The notes beneath the pieces are model-generated. The model was not told the DNA's origin and did not search any database. It saw only the letters and a list, made by a program, of their open reading frames with translations. From Mycobacterium colombiense (GTDB lineage: Bacteria; Actinomycetota; Actinomycetes; Mycobacteriales; Mycobacteriaceae), in NCBI RefSeq assembly GCF_001953985.1, contig NZ_MBEI01000043.1, positions 38,196 through 102,195 on the forward strand: DNA of 64,000 nt. The letters run 5' to 3'. The position numbers were made by a program, and so were the translations under genes. How positions within the stretch are numbered: the stretch's first letter is position 1; each line of letters begins with the position of its first letter. Positions 17,332 to 29,249 of this stretch are shown here, in pieces.

Positions 17332-18727
17332 AGGCCCGCCGCCGTTTGGCGGCGTCGCGCCGCTCGCTCACCCATAGCCGCAGGTTGTGCGCCATCGCGC
17401 GGCCGATGATCCGCGGCGGCGGAACCATATAGAGGCTGTCGAGCAGCGAGAACCGCCGCAGGAACCATTCCGCCAGCACGGGTTCGGTCTCCGCGGCACC
17501 CAGGAATTGATCGAACAGCGCCCCCGATGGCCGCCACCACCAGGGGATCGGCCCCTTGGTGCCGGCGTGGTGGAACGTGACGTCGCCGATCGCGTTCATC
17601 ATCCACACCGGGAAGGTGCTCTTGGCGGTGGCCCGGTTCAGCTCCGCGGCAACCCGATCGTCGGGGAACTGCAGCGCGCGGCGCAGGTGCCCGGCCTGCA
17701 GCGACGTCATCGTCATGCCCTGCCCGAACGTGGGGTTGAAGCTGGCCACCGCGTCGCCGAAGGCGATGATGCCGCCCGGCAGGCGCTCCAGCTTGTCGTA
17801 GCGCCGCCACTTGCTGGCCGGGAAGGCGTGAAACGCAGGGTCCCCCAGCGGCTCGGCCCGCGTCAGCGCGGCGTGGAAGTGGGCCGGCAGCAGCTGCCGG
17901 GCAAGATCCAGCATCTCCGGGAAGGTCCCCGGCGGTTTGGCGTTTGCCACGCCGAACGTGGTCAGCACCCAGGTGGCATCCTCGTAGCACAGCATGCCCA
18001 GCCCCAGCGACTGATCGTGCGAGGCGCCGGCGACCACCACCTTCTCCGCGATCAGCCCGTCGGGGATGGCGAACCGCTGGGTGGCGTAGTGGATGCCGAT
18101 GTCCATCGCCTGTTCGACCGGGCGCTCGAAGCCCCAATCGGTCAGCCACACCGGCAGCCGGGTCCCACGGCCGGCCGCGTCGACGACGAGGTCCGCGGCG
18201 ATGAACTCCGGGTCGTCGCCGTCGGCCCCGGCGGGATCCAGCAGCACGCCGGTCACCCGTTGCCGCGCGCGGTCGAACCGCGGCTCGGCCACCGAGCGGC
18301 GCGCCACGGTGACGTTGTCGAGGTCGCGAACCCGTTTGCGCAACTGCCATTCCAGATGCGGGCGGCTGGGCACGTAGGCGGTGAACTCGTCGCGCAGGGT
18401 CTGCCCGGTGCCCAGCACGTGGCCCGCGGCGCCCAGGTGGATGCAATCGGGCCGATTCTCGAGTTTGATCACGCCGGCGGCCACCATGTCGTCGAGCAGG
18501 CCCGGGAAAAGGTCCTCGAATTCGATGGCCCCGCGGGCCATCAGCATGTGCAGGTGGCGGTCCTGGGGCACCGTCGCCCGGTTCGCCGGTTGGGCCGGCA
18601 ACTCGTCGCGCTCGTACACCGTCACCCGCGAATACGAATCCGAAAGCACCCGCGCCGCGCAAAGACCAGCGATGCTGCCCCCGATGACCACGGCGTGGTC
18701 CCTGGCCGTTGCTGCGCTATCCGGCAT
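17309..18727 (-). CDS. FAD-dependent monooxygenase-like protein (Rv3254-like)
   Basis: From ATG 18727 the product is 472 residues; a longer in-frame extension to 19000 overlaps the divergent permease and is rejected. A Rossmann FAD site opens the protein (VVIGGSIAGLCAARVL), the second FAD motif is IIAFGDAVASFNPTFGQGM, and a DAAGRGTRLP segment is typical of group A flavin hydroxylases. Substrate unknown. A C-terminal fragment of another member of this superfamily is preserved at 42189-42437. Confidence 0.85.
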   Translation of the reverse strand: MPDSAATARDHAVVIGGSIAGLCAARVLSDSYSRVTVYERDELPAQPANRATVPQDRHLHMLMARGAIEFEDLFPGLLDDMVAAGVIKLENRPDCIHLGAAGHVLGTGQTLRDEFTAYVPSRPHLEWQLRKRVRDLDNVTVARRSVAEPRFDRARQRVTGVLLDPAGADGDDPEFIAADLVVDAAGRGTRLPVWLTDWGFERPVEQAMDIGIHYATQRFAIPDGLIAEKVVVAGASHDQSLGLGMLCYEDATWVLTTFGVANAKPPGTFPEMLDLARQLLPAHFHAALTRAEPLGDPAFHAFPASKWRRYDKLERLPGGIIAFGDAVASFNPTFGQGMTMTSLQAGHLRRALQFPDDRVAAELNRATAKSTFPVWMMNAIGDVTFHHAGTKGPIPWWWRPSGALFDQFLGAAETEPVLAEWFLRRFSLLDSLYMVPPPRIIGRAMAHNLRLWVSERRDAAKRRRAFTAQPSP

Positions 18728-18785
18728 TCGCGGAGAGTACCCAGTACTGTGACGGACCAATGGTGCGTTGGGAAAGGGCGAATGC

Positions 18786-20303
18786 ATGGCCAATCGATGG
18801 CGGACCAAGTCGATCGAGCAATCAATCGCCGATACCGACGAGCCGGACACCAAGCTCCGCAAGGACCTGACGTGGCGAGACCTGGTCGTGTTCGGCGTCG
18901 CGGTGGTGATCGGCGCCGGTATCTTCACGGTCACCGCATCGACGACCGGCGACATCACCGGCCCGGCGATCTGGGTGTCGTTCGTGATCGCGGCGGGCAC
19001 CTGCGCGCTGGCCGCGCTGTGCTATGCCGAGTTCGCCTCGATGCTGCCGGTGGCCGGTAGCGCGTACACGTTCTCCTACGCCACCTTCGGGGAGTTCCTG
19101 GCCTGGATCATCGGCTGGAACCTGCTGCTGGAGTTGGCGATCGGCGCGGCCGTGGTGGCCAAGGGCTGGTCGAGCTACCTGGGCACGGTGTTCGGATTCG
19201 CCGGCGGCACGGTCAAATTCGGCTCGGCCCAGGTGGACTGGGGGGCGCTGGTGATCGTCGGGGGCGTGGCGACCCTGATCGCGCTGGGCACCAAGTTGTC
19301 GTCCAGGTTCTCCGCGGTGGTCACCGCGATCAAGGTGTCGGTCGTGCTCTTCGTGGTCGTGGTCGGCGTCTTCTACATCAAGCGCGCCAACTACTCGCCG
19401 TTCATCCCCAAGCCCGAAGCCGGTCGCGAGGCCAAAGGCATCGACCAGTCCGTGCTGTCGTTGCTGACCGGCGCGCAGAGCAGCCACTACGGCTGGTACG
19501 GCGTGCTGGCGGGGGCGTCCATCGTGTTCTTCGCGTTCATCGGGTTCGACATCGTCGCCACCATGGCCGAGGAGACCAAAAATCCGCAGCGCGACGTGCC
19601 GCGGGGCATCCTGGCGTCGCTGGGCATCGTCACGCTGCTCTACGTCGCGGTCGCCATCGTGCTGTCCGGGATGGTCTCCTACACCCAACTCAAGACCGTC
19701 CCGGGCCACGGGCAGGCGAACCTGGCCACCGCCTTCACCGCGAACGGTATCCACTGGGCGAGCAAGATCATCTCCATCGGCGCGCTGGCGGGACTGACCA
19801 CCGTGGTGATGGTGCTGATGCTCGGCCAGTGCCGGGTCCTGTTCGCCATGGCGCGCGACGGGCTGTTGCCGCGATCGCTGGCCAAGACGGGCTCGCACGG
19901 GACCCCGGTGCGGATCACCGTGCTGGTCGCCTTGGTGGTCGCCGTGACGGCATCGGTATTCCCCATCACCAAGCTCGAGGAGATGGTGAACGTCGGAACC
20001 CTGTTCGCCTTCGTCCTGGTCTCGGCCGGCGTGATCGTCCTGCGCCGGACCCGGCCGGACCTGGAGCGGGGGTTCAAGGCGCCGTGGGTGCCGGTGCTGC
20101 CGATCGCCTCGATCGCCGCGTGCCTGTGGCTGATGCTCAACCTCACCGCGCTGACCTGGGTCCGGTTCGGGGTGTGGCTGGTGGTCGGCACGGCGATCTA
20201 CGCCGGCTACGGCTACTGGCACTCGGTGCAGGGCCGGCGGGGGGAGGGGGAGACCGAGCACCGCGACGCCCTCGAGGTCGATCCGCACAGCCCGGTTCCC
20301 TAA
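18786..20303 (+). CDS. Amino acid permease (APC superfamily)
   Basis: A 505-residue membrane transporter with about 12 hydrophobic segments. The first, VVFGVAVVIGAGIFTVTAS, holds the APC family's unwound TM1 signature, and FFAFIGFDIVATMAEETKNPQRDVP is the characteristic TM6 to loop region of cationic amino acid/CAT-type carriers. The ATG at 18786 follows GGAAAGGG. It corresponds to Rv3253c. The substrate cannot be decided. It precedes alkB but is separated from it by a promoter region. Confidence 0.9.
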   Translation: MANRWRTKSIEQSIADTDEPDTKLRKDLTWRDLVVFGVAVVIGAGIFTVTASTTGDITGPAIWVSFVIAAGTCALAALCYAEFASMLPVAGSAYTFSYATFGEFLAWIIGWNLLLELAIGAAVVAKGWSSYLGTVFGFAGGTVKFGSAQVDWGALVIVGGVATLIALGTKLSSRFSAVVTAIKVSVVLFVVVVGVFYIKRANYSPFIPKPEAGREAKGIDQSVLSLLTGAQSSHYGWYGVLAGASIVFFAFIGFDIVATMAEETKNPQRDVPRGILASLGIVTLLYVAVAIVLSGMVSYTQLKTVPGHGQANLATAFTANGIHWASKIISIGALAGLTTVVMVLMLGQCRVLFAMARDGLLPRSLAKTGSHGTPVRITVLVALVVAVTASVFPITKLEEMVNVGTLFAFVLVSAGVIVLRRTRPDLERGFKAPWVPVLPIASIAACLWLMLNLTALTWVRFGVWLVVGTAIYAGYGYWHSVQGRRGEGETEHRDALEVDPHSPVP

Positions 20304-20321
20304 CCACTGCTTTACAAACAA

Positions 20322-20347
20322 GCGTCTTTTGTCTAGACAGAAGACGC
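20322..20347. promoter_or_regulatory. 26-bp palindromic operator upstream of alkB
   Basis: Two 13-bp halves, 20322-20334 and 20335-20347, match as inverted repeats at 12 of 13 positions, with core GTCTAGAC. It lies 55 bp before the alkB ATG and overlaps plausible core promoter elements (TTTACA at 20311-20316, TAGACA at 20334-20339, 17-bp spacing). The operon's last gene is a TetR regulator, the obvious ligand-controlled repressor for this site. Confidence 0.7.
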
Positions 20348-20402
20348 AAACATAGGTATTGTCCAACCTCAACGTGGTGTGACTCACAAGGAGGTTTGGC
20401 CT

Positions 20403-21653
20403 ATGACCACATTCGAACCGCAGCTGAGCCGGGAATCCGAGCCGCTCGCCTGGCGGGACAAGAAGCGCCGCCTATGGCTGATGGGGCTGATCGCCCCGAC
20501 GGCGTTGTTCGTGATGCTGCCGCTGATGTGGGGTCTGAACCGGCTGGGCTGGCACGCCGCCGCGCAGGTGCCGCTGTGGATCGGGCCGATCCTGCTCTGG
20601 ATCCTGCTGCCAATCCTCGACCTGCGTTTCGGGCCCGACGGGCAGAACCCGCCCGACGAGGTCATGGAGCGGCTGGAGAACGACAAGTACTACCGCTACT
20701 GCACCTACGTCTACATCCCGTTCCAGTACCTCAGCGTCGCCTTCGGCGCCTACCTGTTCACCGCCTCGAACCTGAGCTGGCTCGGCTTCGACGGCGGGCT
20801 CAGCTGGGCGGGCAAGCTCGGGCTGGCGCTGTCGGTCGGCGTGCTCGGCGGCGTCGGTATCAACACCGCCCACGAGATGGGCCACAAGAAGGACTCGCTG
20901 GAGCGCTGGCTGTCCAAGATCACCCTGGCGCAGACCTGCTACGGGCACTTCTACATCGAGCACAACCGCGGCCACCACGTGCGGGTCGCCACCCCCGAAG
21001 ACCCCGCGTCGGCGCGCTTCGGCGAGACCTTCTGGGAGTTCTTGCCGCGCAGCGTGTTCGGCAGCCTGCGCTCGTCGCTGCGGCTGGAGGCGCAACGGAT
21101 CCGCCGGCAGGGCGCCAGCCCGTGGCACCCCAAGACGTACGCTTCCAACGACGTCCTCAACGCCTGGCTGATGTCGGTGGTGCTGTGGGGCGCGCTGATC
21201 GCGATCTTCGGCCCGGCGCTGATCCCCTTCGTGATCATCCAGGCGGTGTTCGGCTTCAGCCTGCTGGAATCGGTCAACTACCTGGAGCACTACGGCCTGC
21301 TGCGGCAGAAGAATTCGAGTGGCCGCTACGAGCGCTGCACCCCGGTGCACAGCTGGAACTCCGACCACGTGGTGACCAACCTGTTCCTCTACCACCTGCA
21401 GCGGCACAGCGACCACCACGCCAACCCGACCCGGCGCTACCAGACGCTGCGCAGCATGGAGGGCGCGCCCAACCTGCCGAGCGGCTACGCGTCGATGATC
21501 TCGCTCACCTACTTCCCGCCGCTGTGGCGCAAGGTGATGGATCACCGGGTGCTGGCGCACTACGACGGCGACATCACCCGGGTCAATGTGCAACCCAGGC
21601 TGCGCGAGAAGCTGCTGGCGCGCTACGGGGCCCCGCAGGCGGGTGCGGCATGA
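20403..21653 (+). CDS. alkB: Alkane 1-monooxygenase
   Basis: A 416-residue integral-membrane di-iron hydroxylase that converts medium-chain alkanes to 1-alkanols with electrons from rubredoxin. The His boxes are all present: [25 protein letters not shown] and LQRHSDHH. Several membrane segments occur in the first 150 residues and near 255-285. The ATG at 20403 has a perfect AAGGAGG (20388-20394). It corresponds to Rv3252c and is the first gene of alkB-rubA-rubB-alkX, each joined by a 4-bp overlap. Confidence 0.96.
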   Translation: MTTFEPQLSRESEPLAWRDKKRRLWLMGLIAPTALFVMLPLMWGLNRLGWHAAAQVPLWIGPILLWILLPILDLRFGPDGQNPPDEVMERLENDKYYRYCTYVYIPFQYLSVAFGAYLFTASNLSWLGFDGGLSWAGKLGLALSVGVLGGVGINTAHEMGHKKDSLERWLSKITLAQTCYGHFYIEHNRGHHVRVATPEDPASARFGETFWEFLPRSVFGSLRSSLRLEAQRIRRQGASPWHPKTYASNDVLNAWLMSVVLWGALIAIFGPALIPFVIIQAVFGFSLLESVNYLEHYGLLRQKNSSGRYERCTPVHSWNSDHVVTNLFLYHLQRHSDHHANPTRRYQTLRSMEGAPNLPSGYASMISLTYFPPLWRKVMDHRVLAHYDGDITRVNVQPRLREKLLARYGAPQAGAA

Positions 21654-21823
21654 GCGCGTATCGCTGCCCCGGCTGCGACTACACCTACGACGAAGCGAAA
21701 GGCGCACCGCGGGAAGGGTTTCCCGCGGGCACGCCCTTCGCCGACATCCCCGAGGACTGGTGCTGCCCCGATTGCGCGGTGCTCGAGAAGGCCGATTTCG
21801 AAACCATAGGAGTGAACCGATGA
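21650..21823 (+). CDS. rubA: Rubredoxin A
   Basis: A 57-residue rubredoxin starting in an ATGA overlap with alkB. Iron is held by CPGC near the N-terminus (C6, C9) and CPDC (C39, C42). The [10 protein letters not shown] hairpin and EGFPAGTPF are family hallmarks. Of the two rubredoxins it is the less acidic AlkG1-like one; the DEAKGAP insert between the pairs is normal for alkane systems. It passes electrons to AlkB. Confidence 0.95.
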   Translation: MSAYRCPGCDYTYDEAKGAPREGFPAGTPFADIPEDWCCPDCAVLEKADFETIGVNR

Positions 21824-22005
21824 GCGTCGACTACAAGCTCTTCATCTGCGTGCAGTGCGGATTCGAGTACGACGAGGCCAAGGGCTGGCCGGAAGACGGC
21901 ATCGCCCCCGGCACCCGGTGGGACGACATCCCCGAGGACTGGAGCTGCCCGGATTGCGGTGCGGCCAAGACCGATTTCGAGATGGTGGAGATCGCCCGTT
22001 CGTGA
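21820..22005 (+). CDS. rubB: Rubredoxin B
   Basis: A 61-residue rubredoxin with CVQCG (C10, C13) and CPDCG (C43, C46), resembling AlkG2-type electron donors that can reduce AlkB directly. It begins in an ATGA overlap with rubA and its stop overlaps the GTG of alkX. No rubredoxin reductase gene is visible in the window. Confidence 0.95.
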   Translation: MSVDYKLFICVQCGFEYDEAKGWPEDGIAPGTRWDDIPEDWSCPDCGAAKTDFEMVEIARS

Positions 22006-22688
22006 CCGCCTGCGACGCCGCGGAAGAGGCCGACGTGCGGCAAGAAACCGATTCCGGGGCCCGAGCCGCTATTGTCGCGCCTGTGAAGCGGATGCCCTAC
22101 GCCGAGGCGTCGCGTGCCCTGCTGCGCGACTCGGTGCTGGACGCGATGCGTGATCTGCTGCTGACCCGGGACTGGTCGGCCATCACCCTGTCCGACGTCG
22201 CCCGCGCCGCGGGCATCAGCCGGCAGACGATCTACAACGAGTTCGGTTCCCGGCAGGGCCTGGCGCAGGGGTACGGCCTGCGCCTGGCCGACCGGCTGGT
22301 CGACGCCGTCAACGCCGCGCTGGAAGCCAACGTCGGCAACATCTTTGAGGCGTTCCTGCAGGGCTTCCGCGACCTGTTCACCGAGTTATCGGCGGACCCG
22401 CTGGTGATCTCGCTACTCACGGGCGTGGCCAAGCCGGACCTGCTGCAGATCATCACCACCGACAGTGCCCCCATCATCAACCGCGCCTCGGAACGGCTGA
22501 CGGCGGCGCTGACCCACAGCTGGGTGGCCACCAGCGACGAGGACGCCGGGGTGCTGGCGCGGGCCATCGTGCGGCTGGCGCTGAGCTATGTCTCGATGCC
22601 GCCGGAGGCGGACCACGACGTGGCGGCCGATCTGGCCCGGTTGATGACGCCGTTCGCGGAGCGTCACGGCGTCATCAACGTTCCCTGA
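22002..22688 (+). CDS. alkX: TetR-family regulator AlkX
   Basis: A 228-residue regulator from GTG 22002, which overlaps the rubB stop; a second possible start is GTG 22083. The helix-turn-helix is [29 protein letters not shown] (in two parts, about residues 60-88). The C-terminal domain would bind the effector. The homologue Rv3249c is reported to control this same operon, consistent with autoregulation through the palindrome at 20322-20347. Confidence 0.92.
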   Translation: MTACDAAEEADVRQETDSGARAAIVAPVKRMPYAEASRALLRDSVLDAMRDLLLTRDWSAITLSDVARAAGISRQTIYNEFGSRQGLAQGYGLRLADRLVDAVNAALEANVGNIFEAFLQGFRDLFTELSADPLVISLLTGVAKPDLLQIITTDSAPIINRASERLTAALTHSWVATSDEDAGVLARAIVRLALSYVSMPPEADHDVAADLARLMTPFAERHGVINVP

Positions 22689-22786
22689 CCCGCGAGGCGC
22701 GGCCACCCGCGACTACAGTGGCGCAAGAACATACCTAAGCTAATTACCGCTTGGATCCGAGCGAGCCGAAGAAGGAAGAACACGTT

Positions 22787-24259
<1,473 letters not shown>

Positions 24260-24269
24260 GCCGCCCGAC

Positions 24270-24301
24270 CGCCGAGTGTCGCGCCAGCGTGGCACTCGGC
24301 G
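24270..24301. repeat. Palindromic intergenic repeat (CGCCGAGTG family)
   Basis: Arms CGCCGAGTG (24270-24278) and CACTCGGCG (24293-24301) are perfect 9-bp inverted repeats around a 14-bp loop. It sits between sahH and tmk, transcribed in the same direction, 11 bp after the sahH stop, suggesting a terminator or mRNA 3'-end hairpin. It is related to the elements at 7087 and 49164. Confidence 0.75.
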
Positions 24302-24317
24302 GCGATAGGCTCGCGCC

Positions 24318-24974
24318 GTGCTGATCGCGATCGAAGGCATTGACGGCGCCGGCAAGCGGACGCTGACGGACAAGCTTCGCAACCTTTTTCAGGCGGACGG
24401 CAAGTCGGTGGCCATGCTGGCCTTCCCGCGGTATGGGCGATCGGTGACGGCCGACCTCGCGGCCGAGGCGCTGCACGGCGAGCACGGCGACCTGGCGTCG
24501 TCGGTCTACGCGATGGCGACGCTCTTCGCGCTGGACCGTGCCGGGGCGATCGGCGAAATCGATGCGCTGCGCCGCGAGCACGACGTGGTGATCATGGATC
24601 GCTACGTCGCCTCCAACGCGGCCTACACCGCCGCACGTCTGCACGAGGACGCGGCCGGGCCGGCCGTGGAGTGGATACACGCGCTGGAGTACGGGCGGCT
24701 CGGGCTGCCCGCGCCCGACTGGCAGGTGCTGCTCGCGGTGACGGCCGAGCTGGCCGGGCAGCGCGCCCGCAGCCGGGCCGAGGCCGATCCGGGCCGCGCC
24801 CGCGACAGCTACGAACGCGACGACGGGCTGCAGCAACGCACCGCCGCGGTCTACGCCGGACTGGCCGCCGCGGGCTGGGGTGGTCCGTGGCTGAGCGTCG
24901 ACGCGGACGTCGATCCGGGGCGGCTGGCCGCCATGTTGACCGGCGCCGAGGGCGCCGCGACGGCGCGGGACTGA
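24318..24974 (+). CDS. tmk: Thymidylate kinase
   Basis: A 218-residue kinase phosphorylating dTMP to dTDP. The GTG at 24318 places the P-loop GIDGAGKRT at residues 7-15. The DRY motif (MDRYVASNAAY) and the LID region with YERDDGLQQR are present. The mycobacterial enzyme's unusual LID and metal use are family knowledge. It corresponds to Rv3247c. Confidence 0.95.
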   Translation: MLIAIEGIDGAGKRTLTDKLRNLFQADGKSVAMLAFPRYGRSVTADLAAEALHGEHGDLASSVYAMATLFALDRAGAIGEIDALRREHDVVIMDRYVASNAAYTAARLHEDAAGPAVEWIHALEYGRLGLPAPDWQVLLAVTAELAGQRARSRAEADPGRARDSYERDDGLQQRTAAVYAGLAAAGWGGPWLSVDADVDPGRLAAMLTGAEGAATARD

Positions 24975-25018
24975 TGCGCCGGGGTGGAGAAATAAGCGAA
25001 ATTAACGGAATTTGCATC

Positions 25019-25067
25019 CAAAATTGGCCATCGGGCCAAGAAACGCCCGTGTGGCGCCCCAATTTTG
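25019..25067. promoter_or_regulatory. Inverted repeat in the mtrA upstream region
   Basis: CAAAATTGG at 25019-25027 and CCAATTTTG at 25059-25067 are perfect 9-bp inverted repeats 31 bp apart. The second ends 18 bp before the mtrA ATG, so it would be in the leader or over the start of transcription. The AT-rich arms stand out in this GC-rich genome. Role unknown: operator or mRNA hairpin. Confidence 0.5.
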
Positions 25068-25085
25068 TCCCGATCTGGTGACACC

Positions 25086-25772
25086 ATGGACCCCATGAGG
25101 CAAAGGATTCTCGTCGTCGATGACGACGCTTCGCTCGCCGAGATGTTGACCATCGTGTTGCGGGGTGAGGGTTTCGACACCGCGGTCATCGGTGACGGCA
25201 CCCAGGCCCTGACTGCGGTGCGCGAGCTGCGCCCCGATCTGGTGCTGTTGGACCTGATGCTGCCCGGCATGAACGGCATCGACGTGTGCCGGGTGTTGCG
25301 CGCCGACTCCGGCGTGCCGATCGTGATGCTGACCGCCAAGACCGACACCGTCGACGTGGTCTTGGGCCTCGAGTCGGGTGCCGACGACTACATCATGAAG
25401 CCGTTCAAGCCGAAGGAACTGGTGGCCCGGGTGCGGGCGCGGCTGCGGCGCAACGACGACGAGCCCGCCGAGATGCTGTCCATCGCCGACGTCGAGATCG
25501 ACGTGCCGGCGCACAAGGTCACGCGCAACGGCGAGCAGATCTCCCTGACGCCGCTGGAATTCGACCTGCTGGTGGCGTTGGCGCGCAAACCGCGGCAGGT
25601 GTTTACTCGTGATGTGCTGCTCGAACAGGTGTGGGGCTATCGTCACCCGGCGGATACCCGCCTGGTGAACGTGCACGTCCAGCGTCTGCGCGCCAAGGTT
25701 GAGAAAGACCCTGAAAACCCGACCGTAGTGTTGACCGTTCGAGGAGTGGGTTACAAGGCCGGACCTCCGTGA
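25086..25772 (+). CDS. mtrA: Response regulator MtrA
   Basis: A 228-residue OmpR-type regulator. From ATG 25086 the receiver domain starts [15 protein letters not shown], with the phosphorylated Asp56 (LLDLMLPG) and K in MLTAK. The winged-helix DNA-binding domain (about 130-225) has the transactivation loop and [16 protein letters not shown]. MtrA controls cell division, DnaA and wall hydrolases and is essential in M. tuberculosis. It is followed by mtrB after 46 bp. Confidence 0.97.
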   Translation: MDPMRQRILVVDDDASLAEMLTIVLRGEGFDTAVIGDGTQALTAVRELRPDLVLLDLMLPGMNGIDVCRVLRADSGVPIVMLTAKTDTVDVVLGLESGADDYIMKPFKPKELVARVRARLRRNDDEPAEMLSIADVEIDVPAHKVTRNGEQISLTPLEFDLLVALARKPRQVFTRDVLLEQVWGYRHPADTRLVNVHVQRLRAKVEKDPENPTVVLTVRGVGYKAGPP

Positions 25773-25818
25773 CCGGCGGCGACGTTGTAAAGCGTCGCGT
25801 TAGGGAGGAGCACCTGCA

Positions 25819-27495
25819 GTGATCTGGGGCTCCCGGCGACGCACTCGAAGCCGCTGGGGACGCTCCGGCCCCATGACTCGTGGCATGGGCGCGGTGAGCC
25901 GCGCCGTGGCCATTGCCTGGCGGCGCTCGCTGCAGCTGCGGGTGGTGGCGCTGACCCTGGGGCTGTCCCTGGCGGTCATCTTGGCGCTCGGCTTCGTATT
26001 GACCAGTCAGGTCACCAATCGCGTGCTCGACGTCAAGGTCAAGGCCGCCATCGAGCAGATCGAGCGGGCGCGCACCACCGTGGGCGGGATCGTCAACGGG
26101 GAAGAGGCGCGCTCGTTGGACAGCAGCCTGCAGCTGGCGCGCAACACGCTGACCTCCAAGACGGACCCGGCCTCGGGTGCGGGGATGGCCGGCGCCTTCG
26201 ACGCGGTGCTGATGGTGCCGGGCGACGGCCCGCGCGCCGCGACCACCGCGGGGCCCGTCGACCAGGTGCCCAGTTCCCTGCGCGGCTTCGTCAAGGCGGG
26301 GCAGGCGGCCTACCAATACGCCGCGGTGCACACCGACGGGTTCTCCGGGCCGGCGCTGATCGTCGGCACGCCGGCGTCGTCTCAGGTGGCCAACCTGGAG
26401 CTGTACCTGATCTTCCCGCTGAAGAACGAGCAGGCCACCATCCAGCTGGTGCGCGGCACCATGATCACCGGCGGCGCGGTGTTGCTGGTGCTGCTGGCCG
26501 GGATCGCGCTGCTGGTGTCGCGGCAGGTGGTGGTGCCGGTGCGATCGGCGTCGCGCATCGCCGAGCGGTTCGCCGAAGGGCATCTGTCCGAACGCATGCC
26601 GGTGCGTGGCGAGGACGACATGGCGCGGCTGGCCATGTCGTTCAACGACATGGCCGAGAGCCTGTCGCGCCAGATCACCCAGCTGGAGGAGTTCGGTAAT
26701 CTGCAGCGCCGCTTCACTTCTGACGTGAGCCACGAACTGCGCACCCCGCTGACCACGGTGCGAATGGCCGCCGACCTGATCTATGACCACAGCGCGGATC
26801 TGGACCCGACGCTGGCACGCTCCACCGAGCTGATGGTCAACGAGCTCGACCGGTTCGAGTCGCTGCTCAACGACCTGCTCGAAATCTCCCGGCACGACGC
26901 CGGTGTCGCCGAGCTTTCCGTCGAGGCGGTCGACCTGCGCACCACCGTGCAGAGCGCGCTGGGCAACGTGGGACACCTGGCCGAAGACGCCCGGATCAAA
27001 CTGCTGGTGGACCTGCCGGCCGAAGAGGTGATCGCCGAGGTCGACACCCGTCGGGTGGAGCGGATCCTGCGCAACCTGATCGCCAACGCGATCGACCACG
27101 CCGAACGCAAACCGGTCCAGATCCGGATGGGCGCCGACGAGGACACGGTCGCCGTCACGGTCCGCGACTACGGCGTCGGGCTGCGCCCGGGGGAGGAGAA
27201 GCTGGTGTTCAGCCGGTTCTGGCGGGCCGACCCCTCGCGGGTGCGCCGCTCCGGCGGCACGGGCCTGGGCCTGGCCATCAGCATCGAGGACGCGCGACTG
27301 CACCAGGGCCGGCTGGAGGCGTGGGGCGAACCGGGTCAGGGCTCGTGCTTCAGGCTGACACTGCCGCTGGTGCGCGGTCACAAGGTCACCACCAGCCCGC
27401 TGCCCATGAAGCCTATTCCGCCGACCGCCGCGACCGGCCCGCAGCACGCGAAAGACCGTCCGCGCCAACACGAACACGCCGAAAGAAGCCTGTGA
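25819..27495 (+). CDS. mtrB: Sensor histidine kinase MtrB
   Basis: A 558-residue kinase from GTG 25819. Two membrane segments (about 41-64 and 214-235) flank a ~150-residue extracytoplasmic domain. A HAMP domain follows, then the dimerisation helix with His305 ([10 protein letters not shown]), and the ATPase domain with N box ([10 protein letters not shown]), G1 (DYGVGL) and G2 (GGTGLGL). The C-terminal ~50 residues are Pro/basic-rich. It phosphorylates MtrA. Its stop shares one base with the lpqB start. Confidence 0.96.
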   Translation: MIWGSRRRTRSRWGRSGPMTRGMGAVSRAVAIAWRRSLQLRVVALTLGLSLAVILALGFVLTSQVTNRVLDVKVKAAIEQIERARTTVGGIVNGEEARSLDSSLQLARNTLTSKTDPASGAGMAGAFDAVLMVPGDGPRAATTAGPVDQVPSSLRGFVKAGQAAYQYAAVHTDGFSGPALIVGTPASSQVANLELYLIFPLKNEQATIQLVRGTMITGGAVLLVLLAGIALLVSRQVVVPVRSASRIAERFAEGHLSERMPVRGEDDMARLAMSFNDMAESLSRQITQLEEFGNLQRRFTSDVSHELRTPLTTVRMAADLIYDHSADLDPTLARSTELMVNELDRFESLLNDLLEISRHDAGVAELSVEAVDLRTTVQSALGNVGHLAEDARIKLLVDLPAEEVIAEVDTRRVERILRNLIANAIDHAERKPVQIRMGADEDTVAVTVRDYGVGLRPGEEKLVFSRFWRADPSRVRRSGGTGLGLAISIEDARLHQGRLEAWGEPGQGSCFRLTLPLVRGHKVTTSPLPMKPIPPTAATGPQHAKDRPRQHEHAERSL

Positions 27496-29249
27496 TGCGG
27501 CGGTTGTTGGGCCTGCTGATGCTGGTCATGCTGCTCGCGGGCTGCGCGGGGGTGCCCAGCTCGTCGGCGCCACAGGCCATCGGCACCGTCGAGCGGCCGG
27601 CGCCGTCGAACCTACCCAAGCCCACCCCGGGCATGGACCCCGACGTGCTGCTGCGCGAATTCCTCAAGGCCACAGCCGATCCCGCGAACCGGCACCTGGC
27701 CGCCCGCCAGTTCCTCACCCAGTCGGCCTCCAATGCCTGGGACGACGCCGGTAGCGCGCTGCTGATCGACCACGTGGTATTCGTCGAAACCCGTGCGGCC
27801 GAACGAGTTTCGGCGACCATGCGGGCCGACATGCTGGGCTCGCTGTCCGACATGGGTGTGTTCGAGACCGCCGAGGGTGTGCTGCCCGACCCCGGGCCGA
27901 TCGAATTGGTCAAGACCCCCGGCGGCTGGCGCATCGACCGGCTGCCCAACGGCGTCTTCCTGGACTGGCAGCAGTTCCAGTCCACCTACAAACGCAACAC
28001 GCTCTACTTCGCCGACCCGACCGGCAAGACGGTGGTTCCCGATCCGCGTTACGTCGCGGTGCCCGACCACGACCAGTTGGCCACCGAGCTGATCTCCAAG
28101 TTGATCGGCGGCCCGCGCCCCGAGATGGCGCACACGGTCCGCAATCTGCTCGCCCCGCCGCTGCGGCTGCGCGGGCCGGTGACCCGGGCCGACGGCGGCA
28201 AGAGCGGCATCGGGCGCGGATACGGCGGGGCGCGCGTCGACCTGGAGAAGCTGTCCACCACCGATCCGCACAGCCGGCAATTGCTTGCGGCACAGATCAT
28301 TTGGACCTTGGCCAGGGCCGACATCCGCGGCCCGTACGTGATCAGCGCCGACGGCGCGCCGCTGGACGACCGGTTCCGCGACGGGTGGACCACCTCCGAC
28401 GTCGCGGCCACCGATCCGGGCGCGGCCGACGGCGCGGGCGCGGGGCTGCACGCCCTGGTGAACGGCTCGCTGGTGTCGCTGGACGGCCAGCACGCCGTGA
28501 CGGTGCCCGGCGCGTTCGGGCGCGTGGGCGATCAGACCGGGGCCGCGCTGTCGCGGACCGGTCGGCAGGTGGCGTCGGTGGTGACGCTGCACCGCGGCGC
28601 CCCGGACATGGCGGCGTCCCTATGGATCGGTGACCTCGGCCAGGAAGCCGTGCAGGCCGCGGACGGGCACAGCCTGTCGCGGCCCACCTGGTCGGTGGAC
28701 GACGTGGTCTGGGTGGTGGTCGACGGCAACAACGTGCTGCGGGCGATCCAGGAGCCGGCCTCCGGACAACCCGCGCGCCTTCCGGTGGATTCCGTGGCGG
28801 TCGCGACCCGGTTCCCCGGGCCGATCACCGACCTGCAGCTGTCCCGCGACAGCACCCGCGCCGCGATGGTGATCGGGGGCCAGGTGATTCTCGCCAGCGT
28901 CGAGCAGACCCAGGCCGGGCAGTACGCCCTGACCTTCCCGCGCCGGCTCGGTTTCGGGTTGGGCAATTCGGTGGTGTCGCTGTCGTGGCGCACCGGTGAC
29001 GACCTCGTGGTGACCCGCACCGACGCCAGCCACCCGGTGTCCTACGTGAACATCGACGGGGTGAACTCCGACGCGCCGCCGCACGGTTTGCAGATGCCGG
29101 TGACGACGGTGGTCGCCAACCCGTCGACGGCCTACGTCGCGGGTCCCCAAGGGGTGCTGCAGTATTCGCCGTCGGCCGACGGTCAGCAGGGCTGGTCGGA
29201 GGTGCCGGGCCTGACGGTGCCCGGGGCGGCCCCGGTGCTGCCGGGCTGA
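27495..29249 (+). CDS. lpqB: Lipoprotein LpqB
   Basis: A 584-residue lipoprotein from ATG 27495 (TGATG overlap with mtrB). The signal peptide ends in the lipobox LLAGC, making Cys17 the lipidated residue. A GerMN domain (about 195-320) is followed by a beta-propeller-like region. LpqB is known to bind the MtrB sensor domain and modulate MtrA phosphorylation. In M. tuberculosis (Rv3244c) the next gene is a small hypothetical, but here the order breaks into the accessory island. Confidence 0.95.
   Translation: MRRLLGLLMLVMLLAGCAGVPSSSAPQAIGTVERPAPSNLPKPTPGMDPDVLLREFLKATADPANRHLAARQFLTQSASNAWDDAGSALLIDHVVFVETRAAERVSATMRADMLGSLSDMGVFETAEGVLPDPGPIELVKTPGGWRIDRLPNGVFLDWQQFQSTYKRNTLYFADPTGKTVVPDPRYVAVPDHDQLATELISKLIGGPRPEMAHTVRNLLAPPLRLRGPVTRADGGKSGIGRGYGGARVDLEKLSTTDPHSRQLLAAQIIWTLARADIRGPYVISADGAPLDDRFRDGWTTSDVAATDPGAADGAGAGLHALVNGSLVSLDGQHAVTVPGAFGRVGDQTGAALSRTGRQVASVVTLHRGAPDMAASLWIGDLGQEAVQAADGHSLSRPTWSVDDVVWVVVDGNNVLRAIQEPASGQPARLPVDSVAVATRFPGPITDLQLSRDSTRAAMVIGGQVILASVEQTQAGQYALTFPRRLGFGLGNSVVSLSWRTGDDLVVTRTDASHPVSYVNIDGVNSDAPPHGLQMPVTTVVANPSTAYVAGPQGVLQYSPSADGQQGWSEVPGLTVPGAAPVLPG

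Noticed and set aside
18822..20387. 521-codon minus-strand frame opposite the amino acid permease and alkB promoter
   Set aside because: Low-complexity Arg/His/Gln/Gly composition and no ribosome-binding site; the plus-strand permease has clear membrane segments and family motifs.
22689..22786. SAH riboswitch before sahH
   Set aside because: The gap is only 98 bp and I could not fold the expected conserved core by eye; no claim is supported.
25603..27477. 624-codon minus-strand frame opposite mtrB
   Set aside because: Composition artefact; MtrB motifs on the plus strand are complete.
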